Origin: Bacteroides sp.
GTDB taxonomy: Bacteria; Bacteroidota; Bacteroidia; Bacteroidales; Bacteroidaceae
Assembly (NCBI GenBank): GCA_019412865.1
Contig: DXOJ01000010.1
Location: 1-5,785 of the forward strand
Direction: 5' to 3'
DNA length: 5,785 nucleotides
Positions 1-5,785 of this stretch are shown here, piece by piece (the stretch's first letter is position 1; the number at the start of each line of letters is the position of its first letter). The translations under genes were made by a program, and so were the position numbers. The notes beneath the pieces are model-generated. The model did no database searches and was not told where the DNA came from. It saw nothing but the letters and a program-made list of their open reading frames with translations.

Positions 1-1508
1 GAACGGTAATGGTTCAAGTTGGCTACCATCGCTCCGAGATTTACTTCGAGAATGGTTTCATGCACCTTCAATTCGAGGGCTTCGGATACCAAATCAAAGT
101 TGAACACGCGGGAACCTTTCACCAGAATCACTTCCGAATGAAGCGATTTAAGTATATTGGATGCAAGGAGTGCTTCTGTATTAGGAAAGAAATATCGTTC
201 GAGATCATCATCAAAACGAGCGGAACAAGAAGATATCTCCTGCCCTACTCCAATCAGTTTATTAATACCTTTGCTCTGCACCAATTGTGCCACACGCCGA
301 TAAAGCGTAGCGGTACTTTGTCCGGTTTCCAGTATATCCGACAGGATAAGCGTCCGTTTCAAGCCTTTCTTTTCCGAGCGGCGTACAAGGAAATCGAGAG
401 CAATATCCAATGATGCCAGATCTGAATTATAGCTATCATTAATCAGTACACAGTTATTCTTCCCCTCTTTCACCTCCAGACGCATGGCAATCGGTTCGAG
501 ACGGGCCATCCGCTCGGTTATCTGATCGGCAGGCGTCATCAGATAAAGACAAGCTGCCAGGCAATTCAGTGCATTTTCAATGGAAGCGTCATCGATGAAA
601 GGGATACAGAAAGTATTATCCATCTCCAGATAACGATAAGATATAACGGTATGATCTTCTTTCTTGGTCACACGGCTGATATACAACGGGCGTTCAATGT
701 CGGTACGGCTCCAAGCAATCTCACGTGCCGTCAGCATTGATGTTGCGACACAATTGCTGATTAACTCGTTATCACCGTTGTAAATCACGACATCACAGTC
801 TTTGAAAAGCGTCAGCTTTTCCATGCATTTCTCCTGCAAGGAGAAGAAGTTTTCCTGATGGGCACCACCGATATTGGTCAGAATACCAATGGTAGGCTTA
901 ATCATTCGTTTCAAAGCTCCCATCTCCCCCATCTCGGAAATACCGGCTTCGAAAATACCCAGTTCGGCTTCTTCAGAAAGTTGCCACACAGAAAGTGGAA
1001 CTCCGATCTGCGAATTATAACTGCGTGGAGAACGAACGATGCAACGATCCGGGCTAAGTAACTGATGCAACCACTCCTTCACAATGGTTTTTCCATTACT
1101 GCCAGTGATACCGATCACAGGGATTTTAAATTTATCACGATGTGTTTCGGCAAGCTTCTGCAAAGCTTTCAGAGGATTGGGAACGATGAGGAAGTTGAGA
1201 GTTGAGAGTTGAGAATTGAGAGTGGGCTGCGCACCATCATGCTGCATAGAACTCTCAACTCTCAACTCTCCATTCTCAACTTCTTTAAAGTCTTCTTCCG
1301 TAATTACAAAATTACGTACGCCCCGGTCATATAAATCGGGGATATAACGGGCTCCGCTATTTCGTTTGGTAGTTAAAGCAAAAAAAAGAGTTTCTTCCGG
1401 AAAACTCAAAGAGCGGCTGTCTGTTAGCAGCCAATCAATAGTCGCTTTATGTTTGCCCACACGGCGGGCACCGATACTTTTGGCTATGGATTCAATCGCA
1501 TATGACAT
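1..1508 (-). CDS. murF: Bifunctional UDP-MurNAc-tripeptide:D-Ala-D-Ala ligase / alanine racemase (MurF-Alr fusion), 3' end cut by window edge
   Basis: The frame is open from ATG 1508 to the window's left edge (502 codons, no stop), so the gene is partial only at its C-terminus. The MurF part is complete. TDSRS lies at residues 29-33, LFFAL at 41-45, the ATP-binding loop GITGSNGKT at 133-141, SYNSQIGVP at 163-171, EAGISEMGEMG at 187-197, TNIGGAHQENF at 211-221, NDSYNSD at 357-363 and VKGSRVF at 463-469. From about residue 483 the sequence (ETILEVNLGAMVANLNHYR) matches the start of an alanine racemase; its PLP lysine would lie outside the window. MurF joins D-Ala-D-Ala to the UDP-MurNAc-tripeptide in the cytoplasm, and Alr makes D-alanine. 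The fusion is usual in Bacteroidetes. The start overlaps the upstream GSCFA gene by 25 bp, suggesting translational coupling. Residues 76-106 are encoded by a palindromic insertion and fall in a variable part before the P-loop. Confidence 0.96.
   Translation of the reverse strand, partial: MSYAIESIAKSIGARRVGKHKATIDWLLTDSRSLSFPEETLFFALTTKRNSGARYIPDLYDRGVRNFVITEEDFKEVENGELRVESSMQHDGAQPTLNSQLSTLNFLIVPNPLKALQKLAETHRDKFKIPVIGITGSNGKTIVKEWLHQLLSPDRCIVRSPRSYNSQIGVPLSVWQLSEEAELGIFEAGISEMGEMGALKRMIKPTIGILTNIGGAHQENFFSLQEKCMEKLTLFKDCDVVIYNGDNELISNCVATSMLTAREIAWSRTDIERPLYISRVTKKEDHTVISYRYLEMDNTFCIPFIDDASIENALNCLAACLYLMTPADQITERMARLEPIAMRLEVKEGKNNCVLINDSYNSDLASLDIALDFLVRRSEKKGLKRTLILSDILETGQSTATLYRRVAQLVQSKGINKLIGVGQEISSCSARFDDDLERYFFPNTEALLASNILKSLHSEVILVKGSRVFNFDLVSEALELKVHETILEVNLGAMVANLNHYR
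1191..1283. repeat. Imperfect inverted repeat (33-bp arms, 27-bp loop) inside murF
   Basis: Left arm 1191-1223 is built of gttgaga-like units. Right arm 1251-1283 is its reverse complement at 30 of 33 positions, and the loop is 1224-1250. Each arm is itself a degenerate tandem of 7-bp gagttga units. The element is exactly 93 bp and begins and ends on codon boundaries of murF, so it adds 31 residues (E76 to F106) without a frameshift. A hairpin in the mRNA is possible. I recall similar gagttgaga-type repeats between genes in Bacteroides genomes, but from memory only. Confidence 0.9.
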
Positions 1509-2473
1509 AGTTCTGTTTCTTTTTGAAAATCTAAGTACGGGTATTTTCCGATAAGTCGTTCTATTTTTAACACTATTTGTCCTAAAAAGCGTTGATACGC
1601 CTCTGACTCGGGATGAAAGGGTTTGTGCGCCAAGTCCCGGCGGATGTCTTGCACAGCTACGATAATCTGCTTTGTTTCAGGAGAAAAGAAGGTTTCGGAG
1701 AAGCGTTCCCACAGGTAACGAATCGCCAAAGGAGACGGATGCAGCATGTCGTCGGCATAGAAACGATAATCACGTAATTCGTCCAATATGATTTCATAAG
1801 AGGGGAAATAGAACACTCGTTCCGGGAACAGTTGTTGCAATCGGTCGATGGCGAGCAGCAGAGTCGATTTGCTTAACTGGTTGGCGTGCATCCCGTCGCG
1901 TATATGACGGATCGGGCTGACTGTAAACAGCCATTTCAGAGCCGGATTCAGGGCTGACATTTCGGTGATGAGTGCTGTATAATCTTCTACTATTTCTTCA
2001 ACAGACAGAAGCCTACGATTAAATTTATTCTCAGGCAGTTTATGACAGTTAGACACTACCTTTCCCGTTTCTTTCTGCTCATAAACATAAGCAGTTCCAA
2101 AAGTCAACATCAGCCAGTCAAGTTTTTGCATAGCCTGATGAACTTGTAACAGCCGAATATTGATATTCTGCAATGTACTTTCCAAGGTAGGTCCAGAAAA
2201 AAGACCATGATGCATAGGACTATGCCAAAGGTCATTATGGAAAAACAAGTCACCCTTCTTATATACTTTTCTTTTTAAGATTTCAATCAGAACAGCAGAA
2301 AGAGAAGAAGGGTTGTAAAGAATACCAAAAGGATTCAAATCTAATTGAAATTTGGCATCTTTCAAAAAATTCCCTACATTTTGGACAAAGCAAGATCCCA
2401 TCATGAGTATTTGTCCGGCATGAGTAATAGGCGGTAAACCAACAGGTAACTCTATTTGTGTACGGAAATCCAT
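1484..2473 (-). CDS. GSCFA-domain protein (SGNH/GDSL-hydrolase-like), function unknown
   Basis: This 329-residue protein carries the family's name-giving motif near the N-terminus as GSCFVQN (residues 26-32; the usual fifth residue A is V here). It is followed by LNPFGILYNP (46-55), TFGTAYVYE (124-132), a VSNCHKLP segment (140-147), TVSPIRHIRDG (184-194) and DDMLHPS (241-247). The GSCFA family (Pfam PF08885) belongs to the SGNH hydrolase clan. By that analogy Ser27 would be the nucleophile and Asp242/His245 the C-terminal catalytic pair, but this is inference and the substrate is not known. No signal peptide or membrane segment is seen, so it is probably cytoplasmic. The family is typically found just upstream of murF-alr in Bacteroides, and here it overlaps that gene by 25 bp, which hints at a link with envelope synthesis. 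The start at 2473 gives the expected family length, and the A-rich stretch before it is normal for this group. Confidence 0.93.
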   Translation of the reverse strand: MDFRTQIELPVGLPPITHAGQILMMGSCFVQNVGNFLKDAKFQLDLNPFGILYNPSSLSAVLIEILKRKVYKKGDLFFHNDLWHSPMHHGLFSGPTLESTLQNINIRLLQVHQAMQKLDWLMLTFGTAYVYEQKETGKVVSNCHKLPENKFNRRLLSVEEIVEDYTALITEMSALNPALKWLFTVSPIRHIRDGMHANQLSKSTLLLAIDRLQQLFPERVFYFPSYEIILDELRDYRFYADDMLHPSPLAIRYLWERFSETFFSPETKQIIVAVQDIRRDLAHKPFHPESEAYQRFLGQIVLKIERLIGKYPYLDFQKETELCHMRLNP

Positions 2474-2499
2474 ATTATTTTCTCTTTAAAAATTTCAAA

Positions 2500-3957
2500 C
2501 TATTCTCCAAGCACTACCCAATACCCATATCGTTTGCTTCCTACGCGTTTTAATAAGCCCAACTCCTGTAAACGTGCCAAGTTATATTTTATACCATCGA
2601 CTGTTATACCTTCAATATGACTATTTAAATCCGCCCGTGTGGCCTCCGGATGTTCTCTTAGATAACTTAAAATCATATTTTGGGCTTCTGTTAATTTCTG
2701 GGTAGTGTATTGGGTAGTAGATTGGGTAGTATGTTGGGTAGTATATTGAGCCGGTCTTCGTTCATTATCGGCACTATCTTCCATATTTGTATTCTCCTGA
2801 TAGTTCTTTTTAATAAACTGTACTTGAAAAGACAAACCAACCTCCTTCCAACATAAATCAATTTCAGGATAAGATTTCATTTCTTCAGCCACCATTTTCA
2901 ATCCATTACCCCATTGGTCAATGATGCCAAGTCTTTTAAACACAGGAGCTATTACTTTATTTCTTGCATTTGATTGGCGGCTCTCCATTGCCGAATAATC
3001 AATAGAGGGTGGTAAAAGACCAGGACTTGTGATCTCAACCATATCATCATATATGGCAACTTTGACATCTTTTCCTGTCAGAGAATAATCTCTATGTACA
3101 ATCGCATTACGGATAATCTCCCTTATTGCCTTCACTGGATACTCCCAACGTGAAACCGTATATACTCCCTCTATATTTGCTGCTTTATTAATATGCCGAA
3201 GTACAAAGTTATAAGTTTCTTCCGCCTGTAACCCAATGTGGACAATAATACTTTTTTGATCTAAAAACTCTTCCGTTCCTGTCCCTTTGAAACGGGCACA
3301 TTCAACTTTGGCATTCGGAAACATAGAATTACGCAAATTATCATCCGAAAATAGAAGTAAAGCTTTTGTAGGATATTCTTTATCCTGTTCAGTCTTAACC
3401 AATTCCAGTTTACGAAGTACTTGAATATTTAAATCTTCACCTGTTTTCTCTTTGTAGAGTAATTTAAACCCACTTATATCCAATTCATCTGCGGACTTAT
3501 CCATGACAACCTCACTATCAAAAGAAATATTTCTCCGTCTCCGCTCTAACTCTGCAATAATTGTTTCATCAGCTAGTTTATTGGTTGAACCAACCCTAAT
3601 ATAAGTTCCTTTCAGCTTCCCTTTATCTTTAAGATAGTAAGGGGGCATACTTCCACGATAAATACACACTTTAATAAGGTGTTTGTCCTCTATAGTTAAA
3701 AAAGAGACTTCAGGTAATATAATCGGATAACATCTATCATATATTAAATTACTAATTTGCTCTTCAATACGAGGTAATTCTTCTTCTGACAACCCTATTA
3801 TCTGTCGCGGGTTATCATTGATACCTATATAAATTTCACCTCCCGCATCATTGGCAAAAGCCACTACAGTTTTTGCTAAATCAGAATTTGTAGGAAGCTC
3901 ACCTTTAAATTCTAAACGCCGACCTTCAGACTGGTTTATAAGTTCATTAATAGACAT
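2500..3957 (-). CDS. AlbA_2 (Schlafen-type) / RecG-like ATP-binding protein with C-terminal winged helix
   Basis: This 485-residue protein has three recognisable parts. Residues ~8-130 form an AlbA_2 domain (PF04326): GRRLEFKGELP at 12-22 and VVAFANDAGGEIYIGI at 31-46, ending with YIRVGSTN at 119-126. Residues ~270-375 resemble the GHKL-type ATPase domain of RecG-like proteins (HATPase_c_4): an N-box-like REIIRNAIVHRDYS at 279-292 with E280 and N284, EITSPG at 308-313, and a glycine box QWGNG at 348-352. Residues ~421-485 form a winged helix (MILSYLREHPEATRADL), likely DNA-binding. A TTQ repeat linker lies between the last two (405-420). Databases often call such proteins ATP-dependent DNA helicase RecG, but no helicase motifs are present, so that name would mislead. 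A regulator or stress/defence role is plausible but unproven. It lies 26 bp upstream of the GSCFA gene on the same strand and is divergent from the 4106 gene, whose promoter it might control (inference). Confidence 0.92.
   Translation of the reverse strand: MSINELINQSEGRRLEFKGELPTNSDLAKTVVAFANDAGGEIYIGINDNPRQIIGLSEEELPRIEEQISNLIYDRCYPIILPEVSFLTIEDKHLIKVCIYRGSMPPYYLKDKGKLKGTYIRVGSTNKLADETIIAELERRRRNISFDSEVVMDKSADELDISGFKLLYKEKTGEDLNIQVLRKLELVKTEQDKEYPTKALLLFSDDNLRNSMFPNAKVECARFKGTGTEEFLDQKSIIVHIGLQAEETYNFVLRHINKAANIEGVYTVSRWEYPVKAIREIIRNAIVHRDYSLTGKDVKVAIYDDMVEITSPGLLPPSIDYSAMESRQSNARNKVIAPVFKRLGIIDQWGNGLKMVAEEMKSYPEIDLCWKEVGLSFQVQFIKKNYQENTNMEDSADNERRPAQYTTQHTTQSTTQYTTQKLTEAQNMILSYLREHPEATRADLNSHIEGITVDGIKYNLARLQELGLLKRVGSKRYGYWVVLGE
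2699..2746. repeat. Four-copy 12-bp tandem repeat encoding a TTQ linker
   Basis: Four consecutive 12-bp units beginning tgggtagt lie at 2699, 2711, 2723 and 2735 and differ only in the last four bases. On the minus strand they encode [Y/H/S]TTQ four times (residues 405-420 of the AlbA_2 protein). Because the unit is a multiple of three, copy-number change would lengthen or shorten the linker without a frameshift. TTQ-type linkers are, from memory, common in Bacteroidetes proteins of this kind. Confidence 0.92.
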
Positions 3958-3994
3958 CTATTGAATATATTGTTTTTTAAACTTTTTCTCGAAG

Positions 3995-4002
3995 CAAAAG
4001 TA
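3995..4002 (-). promoter_or_regulatory. Candidate Bacteroides -7 box for the AlbA_2 gene
   Basis: The minus strand reads TACTTTTG, a full match to the Bacteroides -7 consensus TAnnTTTG, 38 bp or so upstream of the ATG at 3957. No good TTTG -33 box lies at the usual 19-21 bp spacing; the nearest TTTG (4020-4017) is only 14 bp away. The box is therefore supported by its match and position but not by a complete promoter. Confidence 0.5.
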
Positions 4003-4022
4003 CAATAAAGATATGACAAATA

Positions 4023-4054
4023 ATTGGAGAAGCAAAAGAACTTTCTTATCTTTG
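4023..4054 (+). promoter_or_regulatory. Candidate Bacteroides promoter for the 4106-5753 gene pair
   Basis: TATCTTTG at 4047-4054 matches the -7 consensus TAnnTTTG fully, and ATTG at 4023-4026 matches the -33 TTTG at three of four bases with a 20-bp spacer, inside the accepted range. Transcription would start near 4060, leaving a leader of roughly 45 nt before the ATG at 4106. It lies inside the longer reading frame that begins at 4013 and so argues against that earlier start. Confidence 0.6.
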
Positions 4055-4105
4055 TCTTTATCTGATAATCAAACCAACAAACTGCAAAATATAATTATCC
4101 ATAAT

Positions 4106-4867
4106 ATGAATAACATACAAGTTAGCCTAAAAGCAGATAACCAAAACGGAATACTATCCATACAAGGAGTTGATTTATTTAGTATCATAGATACCGACTG
4201 GAACTGGAACAATATTTCATTCATACAGGATTCTTGTGTAAGAGCTTTTTTTATACGTGCCAAAAAACTTCTGAACAATAATATTGCAGAAGAAGAAGAT
4301 AATCAAGTCTTCAATGATGCATCTAAAAATTCAGAAGAAATAAATTCATATTATGAAAAAGAATTCGGCTATTCTGAATGGACACTACCTGAAATAGAAG
4401 ATTATGATCCTAGTGATGAAACAGAAATAAACTACGATGTCGACGATTTAGATCGAACTGAAATAAATTTATCAATTCCATATTACAAAATTATTTGGCA
4501 TGAAAGTATCTATCAGTATATTTACGATAATCTGAATTTATGGGCTTGCAAAATAGAAGAAGACATTAAAGTATATAAAGAACTTTGCAATATTATAGAT
4601 AACATCCCTACAATTATATCCACTATTAGACATGAGAATAGTACTCCAAAAGCCATCCTAAGTCTGATGCAAAAGTTCAACATTAGTAAGCAGACTGCTG
4701 AAACGATTGTCAATATGAAGTTATATATATTGTCAACTTTAACGGTTGGTGATTGTGAAAACACTCTTCAATATAAAAAGGAATTGAGAGGAACTGTAAC
4801 TAAATTAATCATCTTAAAAAAGAAAATCACCGAAACGTACAGAGCAAATGAAAAAATCAAAAAATGA
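4106..4867 (+). CDS. Hypothetical protein with a GyrA/ParC-like coiled-coil (C-gate) segment at its C-terminus
   Basis: I do not recognise the protein as a whole. With the start at 4106 it has 253 residues. The same frame also has an ATG at 4013 (284 residues), but a good promoter lies between the two and the extra 31 residues are low-complexity, so I prefer 4106. Three parts can be seen. An N-terminal part (residues ~1-60) has no motif I know. A very acidic stretch (nt 4286-4471, 62 residues) has 22 D/E against 3 K/R. The C-terminal part (nt ~4571-4864) reads like the gyrase A / topoisomerase IV A coiled-coil segment: NIIDNIPTIISTIR, then LMQKFNISKQTAETIVNMKL, then a helix ending in KLIILKKKI. 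In gyrase A the matching pieces are ALDxxDxVIxxIR and FxLxExQAxAILDMRL. The catalytic-tyrosine and ATPase domains are absent. It may bind topoisomerase subunits or simply use the fold to dimerise (inference). It is A+T-rich and lies 55 bp before its likely operon partner. Confidence 0.8.
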   Translation: MNNIQVSLKADNQNGILSIQGVDLFSIIDTDWNWNNISFIQDSCVRAFFIRAKKLLNNNIAEEEDNQVFNDASKNSEEINSYYEKEFGYSEWTLPEIEDYDPSDETEINYDVDDLDRTEINLSIPYYKIIWHESIYQYIYDNLNLWACKIEEDIKVYKELCNIIDNIPTIISTIRHENSTPKAILSLMQKFNISKQTAETIVNMKLYILSTLTVGDCENTLQYKKELRGTVTKLIILKKKITETYRANEKIKK

Positions 4868-4922
4868 CATAACTAATAATGGCTAGTTTATTAACATTTT
4901 CCAATATTTAAATAACCAGAAT

Positions 4923-5753
4923 ATGAAAAACTATTATTTTAAAGAACTCATAAGAGATAAAAAACTCACAAAAGATAATGACAAAGCGGAATTCATTGGC
5001 TATGGAAATCCTGATGCTGATATTTTAATTATCGGCAAAGAATGTGCTATTGATCCAAAACATGACCCAGATAACATTTATGAGTTGAGTATAACAAAAA
5101 ACGGAGAACAGTGGTTAAGTATCATAAATGATACAAACAAACAAAATCCTGATAATATACCTTCTTGGTTTTCTGAATGCCCTAGAGAAGAAAAATTCAG
5201 TCCATTATTCCCTTTTAAAGGACAACTATTCACTCAAAAGAAAAGAAATGAAAATCACGGGACCAATACTACATGGTATAACTATCAAAAACTTATAGAT
5301 AAAATAAGGGCTATCGATAGTAATCATCCAGATAGAACAAAAAATGATGAAATAGACTTTCTAAAATATTGCTTTATTACAGAATTCAGTGGCATATGTA
5401 GTCTTTATAGCAAGGAAAGCCCCGAAGTTACAGAATCTATCAAAAATAGGACTACAAATTTATTGAATCACCCTTTTTTTAAGTCTTTTCCTATCATCAT
5501 AATAGCTTGCGGTCATTATGTCCGCCAATATAAAGATATTATTGATTTACAGAAGTTATTTGAGGTTAAATGGGATGAACGCACAATCGAAGTTGAGAAT
5601 AATTGGTATAATTTACATAAAGGAAACAACAAAATCCTCATTCATACAAATCAGTTATCAATGAATATTTCTAATCAATTATTGGATAAAATAGCCAATG
5701 AATTCCAACCATTATTTAAAGGAATAAAACAAGAAGACATACATGTAAAATGA
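4923..5753 (+). CDS. Hypothetical protein, possibly of the uracil-DNA-glycosylase superfamily fold
   Basis: This is a 276-residue protein, and its function is uncertain. The pattern suggests an alpha/beta fold of the uracil-DNA-glycosylase type. GNPDADILIIGKE (residues 28-40) recalls the first strand and loop of family 4/5 glycosylases. TWYNYQKLID (117-126) and FITEFSG (151-157) would be mid-domain elements, the strand IIIACGHYVR (191-200) follows, and KILIHTNQLS (237-246) sits where those enzymes carry a conserved histidine. I see no cysteine cluster for an iron-sulphur centre, and base-excision activity cannot be claimed. From memory, similar Bacteroidetes proteins are annotated as hypothetical. 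There is no signal peptide or membrane segment, so it is probably cytoplasmic. It follows the gyrase-A-like gene by 55 bp with no promoter box or terminator seen between, so co-transcription is likely. It is A+T-rich like that partner and unlike murF, consistent with acquisition by transfer. Confidence 0.72.
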   Translation: MKNYYFKELIRDKKLTKDNDKAEFIGYGNPDADILIIGKECAIDPKHDPDNIYELSITKNGEQWLSIINDTNKQNPDNIPSWFSECPREEKFSPLFPFKGQLFTQKKRNENHGTNTTWYNYQKLIDKIRAIDSNHPDRTKNDEIDFLKYCFITEFSGICSLYSKESPEVTESIKNRTTNLLNHPFFKSFPIIIIACGHYVRQYKDIIDLQKLFEVKWDERTIEVENNWYNLHKGNNKILIHTNQLSMNISNQLLDKIANEFQPLFKGIKQEDIHVK

Positions 5754-5785
5754 TTAGTTCATTGATAAAAAGTAACCATTTAGAT

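Noticed and set aside
9..413. Plus-strand open frame of 134 codons
   Set aside because: It lies antisense to murF, whose frame is open and rich in family motifs throughout; the plus-strand translation has no recognisable domain.
858..1061. Plus-strand open frame of 67 codons
   Set aside because: It is antisense to the P-loop and substrate-binding part of murF and has no own start signals or motif.
1191..1283. Inverted repeat read as a transcription terminator
   Set aside because: It lies inside the open murF frame, has a 27-bp loop and is not G+C-rich with a T tract, so a coding repeat insertion explains it better.
1366..1554. Plus-strand open frame of 62 codons
   Set aside because: It is antisense to the murF start and the GSCFA 3' end; nothing supports translation.
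2500..3957. Calling this gene an ATP-dependent DNA helicase RecG
   Set aside because: The protein lacks helicase Walker A/DEAD-type motifs; only the AlbA_2, GHKL-like and winged-helix parts are visible.
4069..4278. Minus-strand frame encoding a short hydrophobic peptide, a possible toxin-like small protein
   Set aside because: It is antisense to the start of the 4106 gene. The hydrophobic character follows from reading A/T-rich coding DNA on the opposite strand, and no promoter box was seen for it.
4522..4764. Minus-strand frame encoding a hydrophobic 80-residue peptide
   Set aside because: It is antisense to the gyrase-A-like segment, whose family pattern confirms the plus strand as coding.

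Overview
The window looks like a Bacteroides-type (Bacteroidales) chromosome. Three things point there: a gene that starts as MurF and runs on into an alanine racemase; a GSCFA-family protein directly upstream of it; and start regions without clear Shine-Dalgarno sites but with good matches to the Bacteroides -7 promoter box TAnnTTTG.

Layout. Positions 1-1508 (minus) hold the complete MurF part and the first residues of the racemase part of murF-alr, cut by the window's left edge. Positions 1484-2473 (minus) hold a GSCFA protein whose 3' end overlaps the murF start by 25 bp. Positions 2500-3957 (minus) hold an AlbA_2 (Schlafen-type) / RecG-like ATPase-fold protein with a C-terminal winged helix, only 26 bp upstream of the GSCFA gene. 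The three minus-strand genes could form one transcript. From about 3960 the DNA becomes visibly more A+T-rich and the strand flips: two plus-strand genes (4106-4867 and 4923-5753) follow, 55 bp apart and probably co-transcribed. A short region with promoter boxes facing both ways lies between them and the AlbA_2 gene. No gene-free stretch exceeds 300 bases, and I saw no tRNA, rRNA, CRISPR array, transposase or convincing terminator.

How the genes relate. The left part is core cell-wall synthesis: MurF adds D-Ala-D-Ala to the peptidoglycan precursor and Alr supplies D-alanine. The right part looks accessory. The first plus-strand gene is unfamiliar as a whole, but its C-terminal ~98 residues read like the coiled-coil / C-gate dimerisation segment of DNA gyrase subunit A, without the catalytic gyrase domains, preceded by a very acidic stretch. 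Its partner has a layout suggestive of the uracil-DNA-glycosylase superfamily, which I hold only tentatively. Together with the divergent AlbA_2/winged-helix gene they are the best candidate here for an undescribed DNA-related system.

Two further oddities are a 93-bp imperfect palindrome inserted in frame within murF, adding 31 codons, and a four-copy 12-bp tandem repeat coding for a TTQ-rich linker in the AlbA_2 protein.
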